Below, one piece after another: positions 1 through 8,848 of a DNA stretch of 36,084 nt (positions are counted from its first letter, which is position 1; the number at the start of each line of letters is the position of its first letter). The position numbers and the translations under genes were made by a program. The notes below the pieces were generated by a model. The model was given only the letters and a program-made list of their open reading frames with translations. It had not been told where the DNA came from and did not search any database. The stretch comes from an uncultured bacterium (GTDB lineage: Bacteria; Spirochaetota; UBA4802; JAGODF01), in NCBI GenBank assembly GCA_937921485.1, contig CAKZSV010000060.1, forward strand, positions 1 through 36,084, read 5' to 3'.

Positions 1-3000
1 GGCATCACCATCGATGCAGCAGGAACCAATCCTTCCGCCGTGCCGGTGTATGCGAATACGGTGACCGAAATTGCAAGCGGACAAACGGAGATGGCATCGG
101 AAGAACTCCCAAATTATTTTTATGATGACGATAATGCACTCACGGGATATACCGATGCTGTTGACATTGTGGTAAATACGACCGATCATACCGGCACCAC
201 AATTAAAAATCTTCCGTTGCAGGATTTCGATTATATTGTGGGACAGAGCGCGCTTCGCGTCACAGCTGGAAAAAATTATGCAATCGGAAGTGGCACTTTA
301 ACACAAAATGACACAGCATGGAGCTATACCACCTATAAGGGCGCAAACTACACAAGTGGTGGAACCTTTGTGTATTCATCCCAAAGTTTCCCTGCACCGG
401 GAAATCCTCCATGGACAACATGGTTTGGTGTTGGAGATATTATTTCGGATGGAACCGGATATGGGCTTATCACGGCAACTTCGACTATCACAATTTCTCC
501 AGGTACCGTTACGAGTGGAACGGCAACTTCAAGTCCGGGAAATCATCTGGTGAAAGCCGGCAGGACGTGGAAAACCTCTCCTGCTGTAACAACCAATGAT
601 ATTGCTTTTAATCAGACAGATGATATGTATCAGCGCATTACGCTTGTTGAAGATGAAGACCTCACTCTTGCAGGAAACGCTTCATTTAATGGAGGTGATA
701 CTTTTTATATTTATCAGAAAACCCAAATCGGAGCTGACGAAACACACGAAGGCTTTCATCTGGTTGATGCAACTGCTTCATTCGTTACTACAGATGGAGT
801 TCAAATCGGCGATATCGTTTACAATATCACAGACAATGTATACACAAGCGTTTCGGCAACATCTGATACCGTTCTTGCCCTTACCTCCGATGGACAATTC
901 AACAATGGAGATGAATATTTTATTGCGGCAACTACCATCACATCCGGAACTTCAGAAGCATCTGGCTTTAACGACACATTGCTCGATACAACTAAGGATT
1001 TTGTGACACTCGGAGTGCAGATTGGCGATCTGGTGAGAAACAGCACCGACAATCTCTCATCAACGGTGATAACTGTCAATGTCGACAACCTTGTTCTTGA
1101 TTCCGCAGCGGGATTTGCCAATGCCGGTGATGGATACACAGTGTACAAACAACGTTCATATGGTACTGCCACGAATAATCCGAATCATCTTTATGATTCT
1201 CAATGGGATTTTTCCGGCGTGAATGTTGGCGATATTGTGTATAACGCAACCGATGACCTATTCCGTCGTGTTACCGCGGTTAACAATAACGATCTTACGC
1301 TTTCAGGCGACATCCAGCTTGCGAGCGGAGAAATATATAGGATTTTTTCATTAACCCAAATCGATACCGGCACCGCCGATGGCACCGCAAACAACTATCT
1401 TTTCGATACAGCGGCAAATTTTGTAGGAGCTGGCGTCTCGCCGGGGCATCTTGCCTACAACCTCACCGATACAACGTATGCGGTGGTTCAGTCCGTAGAA
1501 TCAACCGCGCTTACTCTTGCAACTGCCGCTTCTTTTGACACCGGCGATAGCTACATTATCTATGATGATTATTTTCAAAGCCCCGCTCATCCGCTTAACC
1601 AATTTTATCGGTTTACTGTAGATTATGCAATCGGGATAACCGGTACAACATCCTACACCCTGAATAATACACTTCTCACGGGCACCGCTGATGCCCTGCC
1701 TGCGAATCCGCTGTACGATAGCCTTGCCGATTTTACTGTCAGTGGGGTTGTTGCGGGTGATATTGTTATCAGCTTTGAAGATGTATTTAATAAAAACATT
1801 ACGTCTGTAGCAGCAGGCGGCGTAAAAAAGCACTCTCTTAATCTTTCCGATGATATTTTTGACGTCGGCACTGCCGATAATAATGAAGACTATGAGATTA
1901 TTCGCTTTGCACTTGCAAATACAAATGCCACCCACGTCATTCAGGCCGGAGTTGCCGATGCCGGCGGCGCCGGATCATTAGTTGATAACGCTCCAAATGA
2001 TTTTACAGCAAATGTTCAGGCTGGCGATGTTGTGTACAATTTCAATACCAATGCGTATGCAATGGTTAAAGAGGTAGCAGCTACTACTCTAACGCTCTCA
2101 CACAATTCAATTTCATTTGCCAATGGTGATTACTACCTCATCTACCGCCATCGCGGCGTGCTGTACGTGTGGCAGAACGGCACCAACATACAGGGTAAAA
2201 TCTTAAATATCGAAGGCGGTGCAGAGCCGGTGATACTGAAAGCGGAATGGACAATAGCCGCCGGTTCCAACCCCACTGCCATTTCCGATGGCATGGGAAA
2301 TGCCCTGGTGATATACAATACCACGGCAGCGCCCTCGCAGGTTGTGGTACAAAAGCTCGATGGCACCGGCACTTCAACATGGGGACCTGTTGAAATCGAT
2401 ACACAGAATGCTTCCGCCGAAACCATTCACATGGTGCAAAGCGACAATGCCGGCGGACTTGTGGTGCTCTATTCAATTGCCGGCGCCCTGCGTGTGCAGC
2501 GCATCGATGCAAGCGGCACCCGCCAGTGGGGAGCAAACGGCCAGGCAATCGGCAATCCGGCTGCACCATCACAGATGGATATGGCCTATGTTGGCGGGAA
2601 TGATGTCATCGTGGTTGCAAACATCGGCGGCAATATCTGGGCATGCCGTGTTGGAACGACCAGTTGGGCGGGATATTATATTTCCGATGCAATGGGCACG
2701 CAGCAAAATCCAAAGATCTTTTTAAATGGTGCTGATACCATCATTGTGTGGGAAGATGACCGCTTTGCATCATTCTCAGGCCGTGGCATTTTCGGTATAA
2801 AGATTAATGCGTCTACGGGTGCGCGCGATATTGCATGGTATGCCGATACCACCGGCACCGACTTAAACGGCGTGGCGTTTGTTCTCAATGATTTCAATGA
2901 ATTCTGGGGCAATATCCTGCTTGTACCGTACAACAATGGCGCAGGCGCGCTTCTTTTCTGGGAAGATTACAGAACTGCCGGAGAGATAATAAATCTATCG

Positions 3001-3030
3001 TACAATGATATTACCACATTTGCGCCATAA
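1..3030 (+). CDS. Large repeat-containing surface/secreted protein, 5' truncated by window edge
   Basis: The reading frame is open from base 1, so the N-terminus lies outside the window; the first in-window start-like codon (GTG at 40) is unlikely to be the real start. Roughly residues 170-715 are about seven degenerate repeats of 70-100 residues. Each runs: Asp-rich loop, L(Y/V/F)D, DF or NF, GVxxGDIVYN, a TD turn, a VxxVxxxxLTL strand and GDxYxIY. Nearly every position is beta-strand or turn, with very few Lys or Cys. Bases 2150-3030 change to strands resembling a beta-propeller, with paired motifs such as VQKLDGTGTSTWG and VQRIDASGTRQWG and a WEDDR/WEDYR signature. Such architecture is typical of big adhesin-like or cell-surface proteins of diderm bacteria. 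No enzymatic motif is visible and the exact family was not recognised. It ends at TAA 3028-3030. Confidence 0.85.
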   Translation, partial: GITIDAAGTNPSAVPVYANTVTEIASGQTEMASEELPNYFYDDDNALTGYTDAVDIVVNTTDHTGTTIKNLPLQDFDYIVGQSALRVTAGKNYAIGSGTLTQNDTAWSYTTYKGANYTSGGTFVYSSQSFPAPGNPPWTTWFGVGDIISDGTGYGLITATSTITISPGTVTSGTATSSPGNHLVKAGRTWKTSPAVTTNDIAFNQTDDMYQRITLVEDEDLTLAGNASFNGGDTFYIYQKTQIGADETHEGFHLVDATASFVTTDGVQIGDIVYNITDNVYTSVSATSDTVLALTSDGQFNNGDEYFIAATTITSGTSEASGFNDTLLDTTKDFVTLGVQIGDLVRNSTDNLSSTVITVNVDNLVLDSAAGFANAGDGYTVYKQRSYGTATNNPNHLYDSQWDFSGVNVGDIVYNATDDLFRRVTAVNNNDLTLSGDIQLASGEIYRIFSLTQIDTGTADGTANNYLFDTAANFVGAGVSPGHLAYNLTDTTYAVVQSVESTALTLATAASFDTGDSYIIYDDYFQSPAHPLNQFYRFTVDYAIGITGTTSYTLNNTLLTGTADALPANPLYDSLADFTVSGVVAGDIVISFEDVFNKNITSVAAGGVKKHSLNLSDDIFDVGTADNNEDYEIIRFALANTNATHVIQAGVADAGGAGSLVDNAPNDFTANVQAGDVVYNFNTNAYAMVKEVAATTLTLSHNSISFANGDYYLIYRHRGVLYVWQNGTNIQGKILNIEGGAEPVILKAEWTIAAGSNPTAISDGMGNALVIYNTTAAPSQVVVQKLDGTGTSTWGPVEIDTQNASAETIHMVQSDNAGGLVVLYSIAGALRVQRIDASGTRQWGANGQAIGNPAAPSQMDMAYVGGNDVIVVANIGGNIWACRVGTTSWAGYYISDAMGTQQNPKIFLNGADTIIVWEDDRFASFSGRGIFGIKINASTGARDIAWYADTTGTDLNGVAFVLNDFNEFWGNILLVPYNNGAGALLFWEDYRTAGEIINLSYNDITTFAP
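508..2150 (+). repeat. About seven degenerate ~210-bp coding repeats
   Basis: In-frame repeat units begin near 508, 730, 949, 1159, 1366, 1642 and 1942. They share the protein pattern (LYD)...DF..xGVxxGDIVYNxTD...V..V....LTL....F..GDxYxIY. Units 2-4 and 7 are 69-73 codons; units 5 and 6 are lengthened to about 92 and 100 by insertions. DNA identity between units is low, so these look like old duplications under protein-level selection rather than recent slippage. Boundaries are approximate. Confidence 0.75.
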
Positions 3031-3049
3031 CGTCATAGACGTAGGCGCA
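3021..3049 (+). terminator. Hairpin overlapping the stop codon of the repeat protein
   Basis: Outer stem TGCGCC (3021-3026) with GGCGCA (3044-3049), inner stem ACGTC (3030-3034) with GACGT (3038-3042) and loop ATA, leaving a small asymmetric bulge. It spans the TAA stop. No T-run follows, so it is not a textbook intrinsic terminator; an mRNA 3'-end structure is possible. Confidence 0.35.
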
Positions 3050-3134
3050 GATTCACATGCAGATGGTGCTTCCTCACCCGCATCCCATAATCTCATCCCC
3101 TCGGTGAATATGCATCACAAAATTTGGAATGAAA

Positions 3135-4292
3135 TTATATCTCCGTCCGCACGCCCACCTGCGCCGTGAAGCTTTCTGTGGGGCTGGTGAGCACCGCTGA
3201 GGCTTCAAGCGTGAGTTTCACCAGCGCAAAATCAAGTTCGAAGCCCAGAATATAGCGCGGCAGAAGCACCTTCGGCGTCATTGACGTGTCGGTATGTAAA
3301 ATTGCGGAAGCAATTGTCGAGTTCGCGGGAACAAGCGTAATCAACGAATTAGAGGGATCATTAATCGCAGCCGTATTGCGTATCGTCCCGCGCGCATCCG
3401 ATTCAAACGTAATAGCTCCTCTATTAATCGAAAGCGCAAAGCCGGTATATACATTGAGCGCGTACAGTATATTAAAATACGTAATCACCTCTGGCGTTAC
3501 CGAGAAAAAATGCCATTGAATCGCTGTACTTCCCGAAACATGCGCAACCATTTCGGTCGGGATTGGATCGCCCATCATCAGCGGAATGGTGAGGTCAACG
3601 GTTTTTGTGGTGGTATAATTTCCTTTCGCAGCAAATCGCGCCGACATATAATCGAACGCCAGATTGACGTTAACTCCTCCAAGCGAGAACCATGAGCGCG
3701 GTTGTGGCCGGAGAATATTATAGCGCGTTTTTACGCCAAAAGAATAGATGCTATTGTCGGTTACTTTGAGATTGTATTCTCGATCAACTGTAGTATCGTG
3801 CGTCACCGACTGGTCAAATTCTCTATCGTACACATAAAATGAACCGAGAACAAAAATTTTAAACATAATATCCATCTGGTTATCGATGCCGGTGCCGAAG
3901 TGGATGCCGCCATTGACGCCGCCGCCGGGAATCTCTGGATTGTCGATATTGAAATCACGATAGCGGAAAAGCTGATAGGTGGAAGCGCCTGCGGCAATGC
4001 CAAGCTCAAAATGCGGAAACTGACCAATCATGGCCCGGCCGTTTGGATAGCCCAGCACATTTGCCATCGCAAGCCCTGTGGGAATCACTTCGCCATTTTT
4101 GCGCGCAAAAAGATTTGGGTATTCAGTAAGCCGCTGAGAAGCGGCTTCATAATCGTAAAAATCAAGGCCCACTGCCGTGAGCGCATCTCCGGGAGTGATC
4201 TGCATTTCAAAGGTGGTTGCATGGAGCATAGTATGCAAAAGAAATATTATTACAATCGAGATGCAATACCGTACAATCAATGTTGCCTTCAT
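3135..4292 (-). CDS. Predicted outer-membrane beta-barrel protein
   Basis: 385 residues. The first ~25 form a signal peptide (basic start MKATLIVRY, hydrophobic stretch, cleavage near LHA-TT). The remainder alternates hydrophobic and polar residues with many aromatic and Gly residues, e.g. FPHFELGIAAGAS and GVNGGIHFGTG, and the chain closes with strand-like repeats ending VGVRTEI. This is what an outer-membrane barrel looks like, although the C-terminal residue is Ile rather than the classical Phe. I cannot name the family. An AGGAAAA ribosome site lies about 7 bases before the ATG. Its promoter region is shared, divergently, with the FecR operon. It is convergent with the large repeat protein, 104 bases from that gene's stop, so it is not co-transcribed with it. 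Confidence 0.75.
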   Translation of the reverse strand: MKATLIVRYCISIVIIFLLHTMLHATTFEMQITPGDALTAVGLDFYDYEAASQRLTEYPNLFARKNGEVIPTGLAMANVLGYPNGRAMIGQFPHFELGIAAGASTYQLFRYRDFNIDNPEIPGGGVNGGIHFGTGIDNQMDIMFKIFVLGSFYVYDREFDQSVTHDTTVDREYNLKVTDNSIYSFGVKTRYNILRPQPRSWFSLGGVNVNLAFDYMSARFAAKGNYTTTKTVDLTIPLMMGDPIPTEMVAHVSGSTAIQWHFFSVTPEVITYFNILYALNVYTGFALSINRGAITFESDARGTIRNTAAINDPSNSLITLVPANSTIASAILHTDTSMTPKVLLPRYILGFELDFALVKLTLEASAVLTSPTESFTAQVGVRTEI

Positions 4293-4378
4293 TATAATTT
4301 TCCTGTTTTAAATTTTTTCAGCAAACCTTTGTGCCTTTGTAATTATTTATTCATACCACATAGAATATTCGGCATGAT

Positions 4379-4407
4379 ACAATATATAAACACTGCATGT
4401 CTGTCAA
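4379..4407 (-). promoter_or_regulatory. Candidate sigma-70 promoter for the outer-membrane protein gene
   Basis: Reading the minus strand: TTGACA at 4407-4402, a 17-base spacer, then TATTGT at 4384-4379 (TATATT is available at a 15-base spacing). This leaves a leader of roughly 80 bases before the ATG at 4292. Confidence 0.5.
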
Positions 4408-4622
4408 TCAAAGAAAACTTTTAAAAAAAATTTATTATTTTCACTACGAAATGTTCGCCGCATAAGGATTTTTAATACAAATGAGCTAAAATCTTCATAA
4501 TCCATTTCTCATTGTCGTAATATCATTATCCAAACATGTTGTATTCAAATAATTACGTATAATGCTAATTCCGTATAATGCGTATAATACTATTTGCCCG
4601 ATGAAAAGTGCAATTAATTATC

Positions 4623-4650
4623 TTGACAGTAAAACAAACGAATGTAAAAT
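4623..4650 (+). promoter_or_regulatory. Sigma-70-type promoter of the FecR operon
   Basis: TTGACA at 4623-4628, a 16-base spacer, then TAAAAT at 4645-4650. Transcription would start near 4657, giving a ~90-base leader before the ATG at 4748. Confidence 0.6.
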
Positions 4651-4747
4651 TATTTCATATCGGCATAATTTTTTTTTCATTAAAATAGACGAGCAGTGAT
4701 ATTATCAATTGAAATGATTGAAACATGCTAATCCCAAGGAGGATGCG

Positions 4748-5473
4748 ATGAAATTCAAATACAGCACAATTGCTTCTTTTTGTATTATCCTGTGCATGAT
4801 GATGCCCGCGTTCGCGGTTATCACCGTGGAGCACATCAACGGCAAAGCCGCCTACAAGGATGACAAACAATGGAAGCCGCTTGTACTCAATCAAAAACTG
4901 GAGGTTGGTACAAAAATCAGCACGGGGGCCGGTTCTTCGGTTGTTCTGGATATCGACGGCAGCAAGATAACCGTCCGGCAGCTTTCCATGGTGCGGATAA
5001 ATCATAACATGGCCAGCTCCGAAGAATCGAACACAAATATTGGCCTCAAATACGGAGCCATCAACGCAAAAGTAAAAAAGATTGCAGCGATCAGGACACA
5101 ATTCAAGATTTCCACGCCGGTGGCAACATCGAGCGTACGCGGCACCGAAGAGGAAGTTTCCTTCGGCCCTCAATCGGGTATGATAGTGAAAGTGCTCGAA
5201 GGTGCAGTGGGCATGGAAAACGCAAACGGGATCGCCAATATGATTAAAGGCAAACTCGTATTCCAGCTCAAGACCGATCAGGCCCGTCCGGAGTTTCTCC
5301 TCTCAGACCGCATGGGCAATACCCTTGTGAAGCTGTATCTGGACAGCATGACCGACAAGGAGCAGAGCATGCTTGAGCAGTTCGGCTTTGATACAGGAGC
5401 GAATCCCGGAAAGTTTGTCACACCGCTCGATCAGGCGAAAGCGAAAGCAGTATTTAAGCTGATCTGGCAATAA
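4748..5473 (+). CDS. FecR-domain exported protein
   Basis: 241 residues from the ATG at 4748, chosen because AAGGAGG (4736-4742) sits 5 bases upstream; the in-frame ATG at 4718 has no ribosome site and would spoil the signal peptide. Residues 1-23 are a cleavable signal peptide ending PAFA. Residues ~45-160 form a FecR domain: an LxVGTxIxTGxxS segment, IDGSKITV, LKYGAINAKV, and the diagnostic STPVATSSVRGTEEEV at 122-137. FecR domains are beta-rich periplasmic modules, best known from sigma-regulator FecR but also found as stand-alone exported proteins. This one has no anti-sigma or transmembrane part and no sigma factor gene beside it, so a structural or ligand-sensing envelope role is more likely than signalling. 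It heads an operon with a small exported protein and a predicted barrel. Confidence 0.85.
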   Translation: MKFKYSTIASFCIILCMMMPAFAVITVEHINGKAAYKDDKQWKPLVLNQKLEVGTKISTGAGSSVVLDIDGSKITVRQLSMVRINHNMASSEESNTNIGLKYGAINAKVKKIAAIRTQFKISTPVATSSVRGTEEEVSFGPQSGMIVKVLEGAVGMENANGIANMIKGKLVFQLKTDQARPEFLLSDRMGNTLVKLYLDSMTDKEQSMLEQFGFDTGANPGKFVTPLDQAKAKAVFKLIWQ

Positions 5474-5534
5474 CGTGATCGTTATTAAATACTGAATACA
5501 TACCGGATGAAATTTGAAAAAATATCCTATTCAT

Positions 5535-5570
5535 AAAAAAGTTACCGTGCGCTATTCGGTAACTTTTTTT
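5535..5570. terminator. Rho-independent terminator, bidirectional in form
   Basis: An A-run (5535-5540), stem GTTACCG (5541-5547), 9-base loop, CGGTAAC (5557-5563) and a T-run (5564-5570). It lies after the FecR gene and before the next coding region, so it could attenuate rather than abolish read-through into the two downstream genes. Confidence 0.8.
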
Positions 5571-5623
5571 GATAAACGGTTTTCACTGCGCGTATCTGTA
5601 TGAAATTTATTGCGAGGATGCCC

Positions 5624-6094
5624 ATGATAAAAAAGACGACGTTTGTTCTCATCGCCCTCATCTCTCTGCCGCTCATTGCTCAGGAGGGCGGCTTTCAGAG
5701 CGTGGCGGATATTGAGTTTGTCAACCAGGTGGCCGATGCGCCTATGGCACGCGTTAAAGATGCCGTGGGTCTTTTCGCCATGTTTTATGGTAACAGAAAA
5801 TCTGATTTTCAGAACAATGTCGCGCTTCTTCGTAGCAAAGGCATTTCCCTTCCCGAAGGGATGCAGGAAAATGATCCTTTGCGCAGAGGCATGCTTGCTC
5901 TTCTTGCAGCGCAATATCTGCATCTCGGCGATTCATTTATGTACCGGATATTTCATACGAAGCGCCACGCGGTCACCGCATGCGTCGCAAGCGGCATCAT
6001 GGAAGTAAGCGGTAGTGAATGGGATATGTTAAGCGGCGGCGAGCTGGTAGAAGTGATACGGAAAGTCGCGGAAAAAGCAGGAGGCGATAGGTGA
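5624..6094 (+). CDS. Small exported protein of unknown function
   Basis: 156 residues from ATG 5624. GAGG at 5613-5616 gives normal spacing to this start; the in-frame ATG codons at 5600 and 5618 lack it. Residues 1-19 are a signal peptide (MIKKTTFVLIALISLPLIA, then QEGG). The mature part is mostly helical, with two segments (about 45-75 and 90-150) that weakly recall SLH-like helical modules; I would not assign the family on this. The TGA stop at 6092-6094 overlaps the GTG start of the next gene (6091), so the two are translationally coupled. That suggests the small protein works with the outer-membrane barrel that follows. Confidence 0.7.
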   Translation: MIKKTTFVLIALISLPLIAQEGGFQSVADIEFVNQVADAPMARVKDAVGLFAMFYGNRKSDFQNNVALLRSKGISLPEGMQENDPLRRGMLALLAAQYLHLGDSFMYRIFHTKRHAVTACVASGIMEVSGSEWDMLSGGELVEVIRKVAEKAGGDR

Positions 6095-7470
6095 AAAAAA
6101 CCATTGTATATTCATTGTTTATTTCAGCACTTATATTGATATTATCAAGAGGCTTTCTTTCCGCGCAGAGTGCCGGCGATGAATCGCTCAACAGCTATAT
6201 CACCGATGCGGACATGAAGGCGCTCTCCAAAAATCAGCGCCCATTCAGTCTGCGGTACGGCGCATGGCTCACACCCCTCTATCTGGATACTATCGAAGGA
6301 AGTTCCCGCCTAGGGATGACGCAAACCACCATACGCGCATGGCTCGACGCCGGACTCTGGCAAAACATCTCGTGTTATCTGCGCGCAATGGATAAATACC
6401 AGGGAGTTTTCGTGAAAAACGAATTGGGTGTTATGGGTGAGTCCATCGATACTTCAAAAAACACCTTTGACCTCGAATTGGGTTTTTTTCGATATCACAC
6501 TGATAATAACATTTTCAAAATTGAAGCCGGACGACGCTATTTCAGCGTTGGAACCGGACTTGTGATGAATGGGCGCGGCGACGGCGGAGAAATGAATCTC
6601 TTTACGCCGATCGCGGATATTTCCATCCTCTTCGCCTACACCGGATTTCTCAACAAAAATGAAAACCCCTACAACCTCAGCGAGCGCGATACCGCCGACG
6701 GCGCGAAGCGCATCTTCACCGGCGGCCTTCTGGAAAAACGGTTCTGGAATCAGACGCTCTATTTTTTCAGCATCATCGAAATCGATTTCGCAGATGATGA
6801 CGACCCATCGATAAAAACAAGATACGACGCCGAATACTATGCCATGGGCTTTCGCGGCTATCTGGGTGGATATGCTAATTACTACTCTGAATTCGTCTAT
6901 GAAACAGGTACAAGCTATAAATTGAACTCTACCGAGGAAAGAAATATTAATGCCGTTGCACTTAATTGTGGACTCGATATCTATCTGACGCTCCCCACCC
7001 TTCCTGTGCTCTCGTTCCAATACGCTTTCGGCTCGGGAGATAAGGATAGAGGAAGCTATACAGTGCCGAATGCCAACGCAAACAGCGACGACAATGGCTT
7101 CATGTACTTCGGCACGTTCCACGGGGGATATGGGCTGCGGCCTGTTCTGGCAAATCTTCATGTGTTTCGCGCAGGTTTTTCTCTGTCTCCATTCTGGAAC
7201 AGCCAGACCCCCGCAATCAGGCGCATAAGCTTTATTGCAAAATATTCATACTATATGAAATATTATGCTTCCGGTGTTATTAATGCCGGTGAAGCGCCGC
7301 TTGATGATCGAGATGTAGGTCATGGCATTGATGTGGCATTGCGCTGGGGTGCCTTTTATGATTTGGCATTGTTTGTCAACTATGGGCTGTTTTTGCCCGG
7401 AAGCGCCTATGCTTCTGATAACAACAACCCCAGAAACTTTATAATGGTTGGTGCAAATGTCATGTTTTAG
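6091..7470 (+). CDS. Predicted outer-membrane porin-like beta-barrel
   Basis: 459 residues starting at GTG 6091, preceded by AGGAGG at 6079-6084. Residues 1-26 are a signal peptide ending LSAQS. The rest is a run of amphipathic strands rich in Tyr, Phe and Gly with acidic loops (e.g. IEIDFADDDD), and the chain ends in Phe (IMVGANVMF) as BAM-recognised barrels do. An N-terminal segment RPFSLRYGAWLTPLY and motifs such as AFGSGDKDRGSY are reminiscent of the alginate-export/porin type of barrel, but this is an impression, not an assignment. Coupled by a GTGA overlap to the small exported protein upstream and probably co-regulated with the FecR protein. A specific substrate cannot be inferred. Confidence 0.75.
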   Translation: MKKTIVYSLFISALILILSRGFLSAQSAGDESLNSYITDADMKALSKNQRPFSLRYGAWLTPLYLDTIEGSSRLGMTQTTIRAWLDAGLWQNISCYLRAMDKYQGVFVKNELGVMGESIDTSKNTFDLELGFFRYHTDNNIFKIEAGRRYFSVGTGLVMNGRGDGGEMNLFTPIADISILFAYTGFLNKNENPYNLSERDTADGAKRIFTGGLLEKRFWNQTLYFFSIIEIDFADDDDPSIKTRYDAEYYAMGFRGYLGGYANYYSEFVYETGTSYKLNSTEERNINAVALNCGLDIYLTLPTLPVLSFQYAFGSGDKDRGSYTVPNANANSDDNGFMYFGTFHGGYGLRPVLANLHVFRAGFSLSPFWNSQTPAIRRISFIAKYSYYMKYYASGVINAGEAPLDDRDVGHGIDVALRWGAFYDLALFVNYGLFLPGSAYASDNNNPRNFIMVGANVMF

Positions 7471-7706
7471 TGATATTTGCGAGATTGCAATTCGATGCAT
7501 CAGCGCAGCAATATTCGAATTCCTCACGTAAAGCTTCTCAGTTTATGGGAAATGTATATAAAGAAGCGACAATGTTACACATCTGTCGGGGATTATCAGG
7601 CGATCCGTCGGTTTAGCCGCTAAATTCGCTCGATAACACTACACAAAATATTACTATCACCCCAACAGGCTCTCCCGGGAAGGATACCCATACTTCATTG
7701 TTTCCT

Positions 7707-8831
7707 TCATTGACAATGTGATGTAAAAAACTCTTTTGCATCTGCATCACCCATCGACGATGCTTTCTTCATGTCCGTGCATCCTTCAATCTTGTGCCCC
7801 ATGTTGTATTTCGCAAGCCCTCTATTGTACATTGCTTCGGAATCGTTGCGATTGTATTTGAGCGATGCAGTGAAATCATCTACAGCCTGGCGGAAGCTTC
7901 CCATCGCCGCGCGGGCAAGCCCTCTGTTATAGTATGCTCTCGCAGAATCCGGCTTGAGATTCAATGCTGCGTTGTAATCGCGGATAGCTTCGATATAATT
8001 TTTCATCTCTCCGTGCACGTAGCCGCGATTGAGATATGCCGAATAAAAAGAAGGGCGCAGTTCAAGCGCTCTGGTAAAATCGGCAAGAGCGGAAACAAAT
8101 TGCTTCATCATGCTTCGTGCGATACCGCGATTATAGTAGGCATCAGCGTTTCCGATATCCCGTTTGATCGCACCGGTGAAAAGCTGTGAGGCTGCTTCGT
8201 ACTCCTCCTGCCGAAGCTTAATGAGTCCGCGGAAAAAATACCCTGATGAGCTTTCCGGTTTTACTTCAATAACCTTTGTGAAATACGCTTCTGCACGTGC
8301 CATTTCTCCCGTATGAAAAAAAATCAGTCCGAGGGCAAGAAGCGCATCTGAGTTTTTTCCATCGCACTGCAAAGCCTTTTCATAATCAGGCACCGCCTTA
8401 CTGAAATTTCCATTGGATGTCCAGAGATTACCCCGCTCGGCGTATGCGGGAGAATTGCAGGGGTTCAGTTTAATTGCCGCTTCAATATCTCCAAGCGCAC
8501 CCTGCGTATCGCCCATTTCGCGTTTGCAGGACGCCAGCAGCACAAAATAATCAGGGTTATTCGGTTCAATTGATAGCGCCTTCTGAATATCGTTCCGCGC
8601 TGCTTCATAATTCTTTTTTTTCGCATATGCTTTACTTCTCAATGCATATGCCTTTGCCATTGCCGAATTCCGCTCGATTGCTCGATTGAAATCTTCAAGC
8701 GCACCATCAATATCGCCGGATGATAAGCGTTCAGCACCACGATTAATAAAACCACTCTCATCGTGCGGGCCGCATGCAACACTCATCATCATGACAATTG
8801 ACAGCATTAATAACGGGAAAATTTTTTTCAT
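7707..8831 (-). CDS. TPR-repeat lipoprotein
   Basis: 374 residues. The signal peptide ends in a lipobox, SVAC, with the lipidated Cys at residue 20. From residue ~27 to the end there are ten consecutive 34-residue tetratricopeptide repeats with the canonical pattern (A.AY..RG.A....G....A..D...AL.L.P). TPR lipoproteins act as scaffolds for envelope complexes (BamD and PilF are examples), but this one has no further domain that would tell its partner. It lies 17 bases downstream of a small tail-anchored protein gene on the same strand and is probably co-transcribed with it. The 236-base gap after its stop (7471-7706) has no gene or convincing terminator. Confidence 0.85.
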   Translation of the reverse strand: MKKIFPLLMLSIVMMMSVACGPHDESGFINRGAERLSSGDIDGALEDFNRAIERNSAMAKAYALRSKAYAKKKNYEAARNDIQKALSIEPNNPDYFVLLASCKREMGDTQGALGDIEAAIKLNPCNSPAYAERGNLWTSNGNFSKAVPDYEKALQCDGKNSDALLALGLIFFHTGEMARAEAYFTKVIEVKPESSSGYFFRGLIKLRQEEYEAASQLFTGAIKRDIGNADAYYNRGIARSMMKQFVSALADFTRALELRPSFYSAYLNRGYVHGEMKNYIEAIRDYNAALNLKPDSARAYYNRGLARAAMGSFRQAVDDFTASLKYNRNDSEAMYNRGLAKYNMGHKIEGCTDMKKASSMGDADAKEFFTSHCQ

Positions 8832-8848
8832 GTCCTCTTTTCATCCTT

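Larger units (their letters stand above)
4293..4747. other. AT-rich divergent intergenic region with three CGTATAAT repeats
   Basis: About 455 bases with no convincing gene. It holds the two divergent promoters and, between them, three direct copies of a 10-mer: CGTATAATGC at 4556-4565 and 4572-4581, and CGTATAATAC at 4581-4590. Each copy contains a TATAAT core, so they may be overlapping -10 elements or binding sites for a regulator of the flanking envelope genes. Confidence 0.5.

Noticed and set aside
7471..7706. Possible small RNA or gene in the gap
   Set aside because: Only weak inverted repeats (AATTCG/CGAATT, TTTAGC/GCTAAA with a 1-base loop); no promoter, T-run or coding signal.
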